A stretch of DNA of 41,027 nucleotides from Phycisphaerae bacterium (GTDB taxonomy: Bacteria; Planctomycetota; Phycisphaerae; UBA1845): NCBI GenBank assembly GCA_016929015.1, contig JAFGJQ010000309.1, forward strand, positions 1 through 41,027, in the 5' to 3' direction. A program made the position numbers and the translations under genes. The notes beneath the pieces are model-generated. The model did not search any database. It was not told where the DNA came from and saw only the letters and a list, made by a program, of their open reading frames with translations. How positions within the stretch are numbered: the stretch's first letter is position 1; each line of letters begins with the position of its first letter. This document shows, one piece after another, positions 31,997 through 38,109 of this stretch.

Positions 31997-32473
31997 ATGC
32001 GTTGGATGTGGATTGATACCTTTGTCGCGTTCGAGTCCGGCAAGCGGGCGATGGCGGTCAAGAACGTCAGTCGGTCGGAGGATCACCTCCACGACCACTT
32101 TCCCGGCTTCCCCGTCATGCCCGCGACGCTCATGATCGAAGGCATGGCCCAGACCGCCGGCGTCCTGGTCGGAGAGGCCCGCAACTTCCGGGAAAAAGTC
32201 CTGCTGGCCAAAATCCGCCGGGCCCGTTTCGACGACTACTGCACCCCGGGAGACCGCATCCGCTACGAAGCCTTCATCGAGACCGTCGATGAGGCCGCCG
32301 CCACCACCCACGGGATCGTCTACAAGGAGGATCGGCCCATCGGAGAGATCGACCTCATGTTCTCCCACGCAGACAATGCGGCCACCAACCTGGGCCTGCC
32401 CGGGCACAACTTCGTATTCACGGATCAGTTCATGGACCTGTTAACGGCCTTCAACGTCAAGGCTGCCAACTGA
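31997..32473 (+). CDS. FabZ-like 3-hydroxyacyl-ACP dehydratase, intact catalytic residues
   Basis: A 158-residue hot-dog fold protein. DHFPGFPVMPATLMIEGMAQTAG contains His 34 and Glu 48 at the same positions as the first hot-dog protein, both intact; the proline-glycine of the usual PGVL is PATL here. The rest (VLLAKIRRARFDDYCTPGDRIRYEAFIETVDEAAAT, IGEIDLMFSHADN) fits the FabZ/FabA dehydratase fold. It should convert 3-hydroxyacyl-ACP to enoyl-ACP and probably pairs with the degenerate paralogue encoded two genes upstream. It lies between the ACP and two ketosynthase genes with spacings of 27 bases on each side, so this is one transcript. GGAG precedes the ATG. Confidence 0.92.
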   Translation: MRWMWIDTFVAFESGKRAMAVKNVSRSEDHLHDHFPGFPVMPATLMIEGMAQTAGVLVGEARNFREKVLLAKIRRARFDDYCTPGDRIRYEAFIETVDEAAATTHGIVYKEDRPIGEIDLMFSHADNAATNLGLPGHNFVFTDQFMDLLTAFNVKAAN

Positions 32474-32500
32474 CGATTGGGCCGACCGAGTGGAATTCCC

Positions 32501-33838
32501 ATGACCGGCGAACGACGAGTCGCAATCACCGGCCTCGGCACCATCACCCCCCTGGGCATCGGAATCGAGCCCCTGTGGGAGGGGTTGATGGCCGGACGCT
32601 GCGGGCTCAAACCCATCGAGGCGTTCGACGCCTCGGGCCTGGCCTCACGCCTCGGCGGCGAGATCCCCGCGTTCAGGGCCGCCGACTATGTCCCCAAGAG
32701 CTACCGCAAGAGCGTCAAGGTGATGGCCCGCGACATCGAGATCGCCGTGGCCGCCGCCCACGCGGCGGTGCGGGACGCAGGCCTGAACACCCGGTGCCTG
32801 GTCGAGCGCGGCGAGGCGAGCGGCCCCGCGAATCTGGATCCCACGCGGTTCGGGGCCAACATCGGGGCCGGTCTGATCTGCGCCGATCTGCAGGAACTGG
32901 CCGGCGCGTTGCACACCGCGGCTGAGAACGGCCAGTTCAGCCTGGCCCGCTGGGGCGCCGAGGGAATGAACAACCTCACGCCGCTGTGGCTGCTCAAGTT
33001 CCTGCCCAACATGCTGGGCTGCCACGTGACGATCGTGCACGACGCACAGGCGCCCTCCAACACCATCACCTGTGGCGAGGCGTCGAGCCACCTGGCCATC
33101 GGCGAAGCGTACCGCACCATCGCCCGCGGCGCCGCGGACGTGTGCATCTGCGGAGGGGCCGAGAGCAAGATCAACCCCATGGGCGTTGTGCGGCAGCAAC
33201 TGCTCAACCGTCTGGCGACAGGATGGGACGACACGCCCGCCCGCGCCTGCCGGCCCTTTTCCGCCAGCCGCCGCGGCATCGTGGTCAGCGAGGGCGGCGG
33301 ATTGCTGATCCTGGAGGAAATGAAACACGCGCGAGCCCGTCAGGCCCGCGTCTACGGCGAGGTCATCGGCTTCGGTGCCAGCGCCAACACGAACAGTTGG
33401 ACCGAGCCGGACCCGGACGGCACCGGATTGCTGACCGCCATTCGGGCCGCCTTGCACGATGCGGGCATTTCGGCGGACGCGATTGATGCCGTCGGGACGT
33501 TCGGCGCCGGGCTGGTGGGGCATGATGCGTCGGAGTTGAAGGCCCTCCAGAAGGCCTTGGGCAGCCGGTTCGACGGCCTGCCTGCCATCGCCACGAAGGG
33601 GGCGCTGGGCAACGCCGGCGCCGGCGCCGGCGCGGTGGATCTGGCCGTTTGCGCGATGGCCCTGGCCCACAACACGCTGCCGCCTTCGCTGAACACCGAC
33701 GACCCGGACCCCGAATGCCGCCTGGCGTTCGCAACGAAGGACCCGGCCGATGCGCGAATCCGCTGTCTGCTCAGTGTCGGTTATTCCCTGAGCGGCGGGC
33801 AGAACGCGGCCCTCATCATCCGCAAGTGCGAGGAGTAG
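32501..33838 (+). CDS. Ketosynthase-like protein lacking the catalytic triad (KS-beta/CLF-like)
   Basis: A 445-residue protein of the FabF/thiolase fold: VAITGLGTITPLGIG at the start, CGGAESKINPM, SEGGGLLILEEMKHARAR, and the closing SLSGGQNAALIIRK are typical. All three catalytic positions are altered. Where FabF has the Cys of TACTSG, the gap-free alignment gives Glu 193 (SNTITCGEASS; the nearby Cys 191 is two positions early). The His of AHGTST is Val 331 (AVGTFGAG), and the His of KSMTGH is Asn 371 (KGALGNAGAGAGAVD). It therefore cannot condense acyl chains and is the likely partner of the intact ketosynthase 5 bases downstream, as chain-length factors pair with ketosynthases in type II polyketide systems. 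ATG 32501 follows a weak GAGTGGA. Confidence 0.9.
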   Translation: MTGERRVAITGLGTITPLGIGIEPLWEGLMAGRCGLKPIEAFDASGLASRLGGEIPAFRAADYVPKSYRKSVKVMARDIEIAVAAAHAAVRDAGLNTRCLVERGEASGPANLDPTRFGANIGAGLICADLQELAGALHTAAENGQFSLARWGAEGMNNLTPLWLLKFLPNMLGCHVTIVHDAQAPSNTITCGEASSHLAIGEAYRTIARGAADVCICGGAESKINPMGVVRQQLLNRLATGWDDTPARACRPFSASRRGIVVSEGGGLLILEEMKHARARQARVYGEVIGFGASANTNSWTEPDPDGTGLLTAIRAALHDAGISADAIDAVGTFGAGLVGHDASELKALQKALGSRFDGLPAIATKGALGNAGAGAGAVDLAVCAMALAHNTLPPSLNTDDPDPECRLAFATKDPADARIRCLLSVGYSLSGGQNAALIIRKCEE

Positions 33839-33842
33839 CCCC

Positions 33843-35138
33843 GTGGGACGCAGAACAGTCATCACCGGGATCGGATGGGTCACGCCCCTGGGCTGTGACA
33901 TTGAAGACGTGTGGGGCAGGCTGCTGCGCTGCGAAAGCGGCATCGAGCCCACCACCCTGTTTGACGCCCGCACGTTTCCAACCACGTTTTCGGCCGAGGT
34001 GAAGAACTTCCGACTCGAGGATTTTCTCGGGGCTGATGCGGCGCGCCATGCCGATGCCGCCCGCAACTCCCGGTTCGCCCTGGCCGCCGCTCAATTGGCC
34101 TGGACCTATGCCGGGCTCGACAAGGCCCCCCCCCGTCGGCAGGAACGCGTCGGCGTCTACCTCGGTGGCGGCGAAGGGCCGATAGACTTCGACAACTTCG
34201 TCAGCGCCGCCGTCGCCGGCTGGTCGGCCGCGGAGAATCGGCTGGACTGCGTCCGCTGGGCCGCGGTGGCCGCCGAACGCCTCAACGCCGTCCGCGAAAT
34301 CGAGCAGGACCCCAACATGGCGGCCGCACACGTCGCCGTCCAGTTCCATGCGGCCGGTCCGAACTTCAACACGCTTACGGCCTGCGCCGCCAGCACGCAG
34401 GCGCTCGGCGAAGCCTACTCGATCATCCGTCGCGGAGACGCCGACGTGATGATCTCCGGCGGCGCCCACAGCATGATCCACCCGCTCGGCACCACCGGAT
34501 TCAATCGACTCACCGCCCTGTCCACGCGGAACGACGAGTACAAAACCTCCTCCCGTCCGTTTGACCGGACGCGCGACGGGTTCGTGCTGGGCGAAGGGTC
34601 CGGCATCCTGATCCTGGAGGAACTGGAGCACGCCCGCGCCCGCGGTGCAAAGCCCCTCGCCGAAATCACCGGCTATGGGTCCACCGCCGACGCCTTCCGC
34701 ATCACCGACATCCACGAGACCGGACGCGGCGGAATCGCCGCCATGCGGACGGCCATCGAGTCCGCCGGACTCACCATCGACCAGATCGACTACATCTCCA
34801 CCCACGGCACGGGCACGGAGGAAAACGACAAGATCGAGTCGCTCGCCATCCGCACCCTGTTCGGTGAACGGGCCAAACAGGTGCCGGCCAGCAGCGTGAA
34901 AAGCATGTTCGGACACCTCATCGCCGCCGCCGGGGCGGTGGAGCTGATCACGTGCGTGCTGGCCATTCGCGACGGAATCATGCCGCCCACGGCCAATTAC
35001 CGCGAACCGGACCCGAATTGCGACCTGGACTACATTCCCAATGCTGCTCGCAAGGCGGAACTGCGCCACGTGCTGTCCAACAGCTTCGGATTCGGCGGGC
35101 AGAACGACTCGCTCGTGCTCAGCGTGTTCGAGGAATGA
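33843..35138 (+). CDS. Intact beta-ketoacyl-ACP synthase II-type ketosynthase (KS-alpha)
   Basis: A 431-residue FabF-type condensing enzyme. The catalytic triad is complete: Cys 181 in LTACAAS, His 321 in STHGTGTEEND and His 358 in KSMFGHLIAAAGAVE. Other family marks are VITGIGWVTPLGCD, ISGGAHSMIHPLG and GEGSGILILEELEHARARG, and NSFGFGGQNDSLVL at the end. It extends acyl-ACP by decarboxylative condensation with malonyl-ACP. The start is a GTG at 33843, only 4 bases behind the stop of the catalytically degenerate ketosynthase gene, so translation is coupled and equal amounts are expected, fitting a heterodimer. It closes the operon; a long terminator hairpin lies about 100 bases downstream. 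Confidence 0.95.
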   Translation: MGRRTVITGIGWVTPLGCDIEDVWGRLLRCESGIEPTTLFDARTFPTTFSAEVKNFRLEDFLGADAARHADAARNSRFALAAAQLAWTYAGLDKAPPRRQERVGVYLGGGEGPIDFDNFVSAAVAGWSAAENRLDCVRWAAVAAERLNAVREIEQDPNMAAAHVAVQFHAAGPNFNTLTACAASTQALGEAYSIIRRGDADVMISGGAHSMIHPLGTTGFNRLTALSTRNDEYKTSSRPFDRTRDGFVLGEGSGILILEELEHARARGAKPLAEITGYGSTADAFRITDIHETGRGGIAAMRTAIESAGLTIDQIDYISTHGTGTEENDKIESLAIRTLFGERAKQVPASSVKSMFGHLIAAAGAVELITCVLAIRDGIMPPTANYREPDPNCDLDYIPNAARKAELRHVLSNSFGFGGQNDSLVLSVFEE

Positions 35139-35166
35139 CCCGTGCAGGGGCGGCAACGATTCGGGT

Positions 35167-35206
35167 AAAAAAAACGGTTGACATCCGACGACGGTTGTGC
35201 AAGACT
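35167..35206 (+). promoter_or_regulatory. Candidate promoter of the POT transporter gene
   Basis: An uninterrupted run of eight A (35167-35174), consensus TTGACA (35178-35183), a 17-base spacer and AAGACT (35201-35206). The A run could act as an UP element. The -10 matches only three of six. It would start an RNA near 35213 whose leader contains the terminator hairpin at 35236. Confidence 0.5.
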
Positions 35207-35235
35207 GAAGCCCGCGCCACGGCAGAGTTCTGCCC

Positions 35236-35292
35236 AAGCCGCTGGTTTCAACTGATCCGGCACGCCGCGAGAGTTGGAACCCGCGGCTTTTT
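35236..35292 (+). terminator. Long intrinsic terminator or attenuator
   Basis: AAGCCGCTGGTTTCAAC (35236-35252) pairs with GTTGGAACCCGCGGCTT (35273-35289) over 17 positions with one mismatch and one G-U wobble, 20-base loop, then the T run 35288-35292. An alternative 6-base stem GCCGCG/CGCGGC (35264-35269 with 35282-35287) uses the loop. It may end the ketosynthase operon or, because a promoter-like TTGACA lies upstream, attenuate the transporter gene. Confidence 0.75.
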
Positions 35293-35330
35293 CTTTGGGC
35301 TGAATCGACCCCCACGCACAAGGGCTGACC

Positions 35331-38072
35331 ATGGCAAACTCACCGCAACCCGCCGCTCCGATCGGACAGGTGCCGCACAGCGCCTTCGGCCGCGCCTTCT
35401 GGATGCTCAACTCGATCGAGGCGTTTGAGCGCCTGGCCTACTTCGGCATCCGCGCCGTCGTACCCATTTACATCATGCAGGCCACCGAGCCGGGCGGCCT
35501 GCACCTTTCCGCCACCCACAAGGGCATCATCTATGCCTGGTGGGGCGCGGTGCAGTCGTTTCTGCCCCTGTTCACCGGGGGCATCGCCGACCGCTACGGA
35601 TACAAGCGGGTGCTGTGCTGCGCCATCAGCACAAACGTGATCGGCTACCTCATGATGGCCTATCTGCACTCGTACGCGGGATTCTTCGCGGGCGTGCTCA
35701 TTCTGGCCTTGGGCACGGCATTCTTCAAACCCAGTCTGCAGGGATCCATCGCCCAGAACCTGACGAAGGAGAACTCGTCCCTCGGCTGGGGAATCTTCTA
35801 CTGGATCGTCAACATCGGCGGATTCGCCGCGCCGTTCTTCTCCACCATCGTGCTCGGCAAACCCCACAGCGCCTCGGGCTGGCAGAACCTGTTCCTGATT
35901 TCCGCCGGCTTCACCGCGGCCAACCTGCTGCTGCTCTTCACGTTCCGCGACGTGCCGTCCGGGGCCGACAAAACCCAGAGCCTGGCCAGGGTCTTCTGGA
36001 TCACCATCGAGAACATCTGGCCCTACTGGTTCCGCGGCGGTCGCCTGCACGGCACGCGAACCGGGCTGGGCGCCGCCCTGGCCGCCGCGGGAATCGTCGT
36101 GATGGCCTGGGGCCGCGTGCCCCTGCCGGACGTGCTCCGCTGGCTCATCGGATTGGGGCTGCTGGCGGCGGGAGTCGTGCTGATCCTGTGGCTGGTCGAC
36201 GGCCGGTTCACCTGGCAGCTTCGCCTGCCGGTGTTCCTGCTCATCATGTCGGCCTTCTGGCTGATGATGTACCAGGTCTGGGACCTGCATCCGAACTTCA
36301 TCGAGGACTGGGTCGACAGTTCCATGGTCGCCCGGCAACTGCCCTTCGACCTGACGCAGGAATTCGGCGACCGCGGCCTGCTCCGCGTGCCCCAGCAAAT
36401 TCTTCTGTCCACCAACGCCGGCCTGATCATTCTGCTGGTGCTGCCCGTCTCCTGGCTGGTCCGGCGAATGCGAACCCTCAGCGCCATGCTCATCGGCATG
36501 ACTACCTGCACGGTGGGCACACTCGTGGCCGGTCTGACCGGCAACGGGTGGATTTTCCTGCTGGGCATCGTCTTCTTCTCCCTGGGAGAGATGCTCACCG
36601 GCCCCAAGAAGAACCAGTACCTCGGCCTGATCGCGCCGCCCGGCAAGAAGGGCCTGTACCTGGGCTACGTGAACATCCCGGTGGGCATCGGACTGTTCGT
36701 CGGCTCGGCGGTCGCGGGATACGTCTACGATCACTACGGCGAGAAGGCCTCCCTGGCCCTGAAGTACATGGCCGATCGACCGGCACTCATGGCCCGGGCC
36801 GCCCGCGCCACAGAGTGGGGCGATTCGCTTGAATTCCTCCCGGACCTGCTCCAGGTGGACCGCGCTACGGCATTTGACCACGTCTGCGAGCAAGAGAAAC
36901 AGCCGCCCGACGCCGTGGCGAACCGGCTCCGCGCCGTCTTCCGCTACGACGCCCGGCAGATCAACAACTTCGCCCTTCAGTATCTCGCGCTGCATTCGGA
37001 TTGTCGGGGAGAGACGTTCCGCAACGTGGCCTCGACCATCGAAAAGGCGAAGAACGTATCCGCCGCCGACCGCGCCGACGCCGAGAAGCTCCGCCGCGAT
37101 GCCGATCTCAAGGACGGATCAGACCCGGTCGGAATCGCTCGCTTCGTGCACCTGCTTCCCAAGGCGTCGGGGGTGGACCGAACCGATGCGCTTGTTCTCG
37201 CCCGCGAGGAGCTCGAACGCAGCCGGCCGTCTGCAGGAACGCTGGACGACGCGGCCGTGGAGGAGCGACTGTGGGCCCGGTTCGGTGATGATCCGGCCAC
37301 GTTGAACAATCTCGCCCTGCAGTATCTGGCCCAGGGGACCCCCGCTCTGGAGGCGCCGGTCGCGAAGCTGCTGGCCGACGCGCAGACGCTGCCCATCGAC
37401 GCCCGCGTTGAACTCATCGAGAAGCGACTGGGCATCGGACGAACCAAATCGTTCGCCGCGCTGACCCGCGCATGCGGTGCCGACGACGCCCGGATCGAAA
37501 CGGTGCTCGCCACGCAGAACGTGCCGGACGCCATGCCAAACGCCGCCCTGTACGTGTACCTGATGGAGAAGCGGCACTACCAGTTCATGGTCTCGGCCAC
37601 AACCGACTGGCACAGAAACATCCGCTTGCTCCGAGAACTGATCGAACCGGACCCGCAGGCCGTTGCCGCCGTTCAGCAGGCGTTTGCCGACGAAGGATGG
37701 CTGACCCGGACATCGGACGCGTTCGTCGGATTCTTCCGGAGCACCGTGCCGGAAGACGGCTCGGCATCCGGCATTCCGTTCGTCCGGCTGGCCGGCAAGC
37801 CCGAGATCATCCGCGCGGCGTTCGCCAACAAGGATTGGTCCCGATCGCCGGAGCAGGCCGCCCGCTTGCTGCGGCTGAATCCCTTCGAGGCCCGCGCCCG
37901 AGCGGCCGCGGAAATCAACGACGCGGCGAACACAACCACCGGCTTGCTCTGGACTACGTATGACCCGCAGTACAAGGTATGGATTCCCTTCGCGGCCATC
38001 GGCGTGGTGGCCATGATCGCCCTGGCGATTTTCGGCCAGATGGCCAAACGATGGGCGGACATGAACGCCTGA
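35331..38072 (+). CDS. POT-family (PTR2) proton-coupled transporter with large soluble insertion
   Basis: A 913-residue membrane protein; the usual POT length is about 450-600. Helix one carries EAFERLAYFG, the ExxER proton-coupling motif (Glu 30, Glu 33, Arg 34); FYWIVNIGGFAAPFFS is the PTR signature of helix five. Membrane segments continue to about residue 470 (GYVNIPVGIGLFVGSAVAGYVYDHYG). Residues about 475-880 are soluble and charged, mainly helical, with an internal repeat (DARQINNFALQYLALHS and DPATLNNLALQYLAQGT). A final membrane helix (about 883-903, WIPFAAIGVVAMIALAIFG) then completes the transporter fold. The family imports di- and tripeptides. The role of the inserted domain is unknown. 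The ATG follows GGGCTGACC, not a strong site. Confidence 0.88.
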   Translation: MANSPQPAAPIGQVPHSAFGRAFWMLNSIEAFERLAYFGIRAVVPIYIMQATEPGGLHLSATHKGIIYAWWGAVQSFLPLFTGGIADRYGYKRVLCCAISTNVIGYLMMAYLHSYAGFFAGVLILALGTAFFKPSLQGSIAQNLTKENSSLGWGIFYWIVNIGGFAAPFFSTIVLGKPHSASGWQNLFLISAGFTAANLLLLFTFRDVPSGADKTQSLARVFWITIENIWPYWFRGGRLHGTRTGLGAALAAAGIVVMAWGRVPLPDVLRWLIGLGLLAAGVVLILWLVDGRFTWQLRLPVFLLIMSAFWLMMYQVWDLHPNFIEDWVDSSMVARQLPFDLTQEFGDRGLLRVPQQILLSTNAGLIILLVLPVSWLVRRMRTLSAMLIGMTTCTVGTLVAGLTGNGWIFLLGIVFFSLGEMLTGPKKNQYLGLIAPPGKKGLYLGYVNIPVGIGLFVGSAVAGYVYDHYGEKASLALKYMADRPALMARAARATEWGDSLEFLPDLLQVDRATAFDHVCEQEKQPPDAVANRLRAVFRYDARQINNFALQYLALHSDCRGETFRNVASTIEKAKNVSAADRADAEKLRRDADLKDGSDPVGIARFVHLLPKASGVDRTDALVLAREELERSRPSAGTLDDAAVEERLWARFGDDPATLNNLALQYLAQGTPALEAPVAKLLADAQTLPIDARVELIEKRLGIGRTKSFAALTRACGADDARIETVLATQNVPDAMPNAALYVYLMEKRHYQFMVSATTDWHRNIRLLRELIEPDPQAVAAVQQAFADEGWLTRTSDAFVGFFRSTVPEDGSASGIPFVRLAGKPEIIRAAFANKDWSRSPEQAARLLRLNPFEARARAAAEINDAANTTTGLLWTTYDPQYKVWIPFAAIGVVAMIALAIFGQMAKRWADMNA

Positions 38073-38109
38073 GCCCCCACCGAGTGACGGCGCGCAGAAG
38101 GCGGGCTTC

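Noticed and set aside
35340-36995. 551-residue minus-strand open frame opposite the POT gene
   Set aside because: Composition (Gln, Glu, His, Asp-rich without domains) is that of an antisense shadow; the plus strand has the ExxER and PTR motifs.
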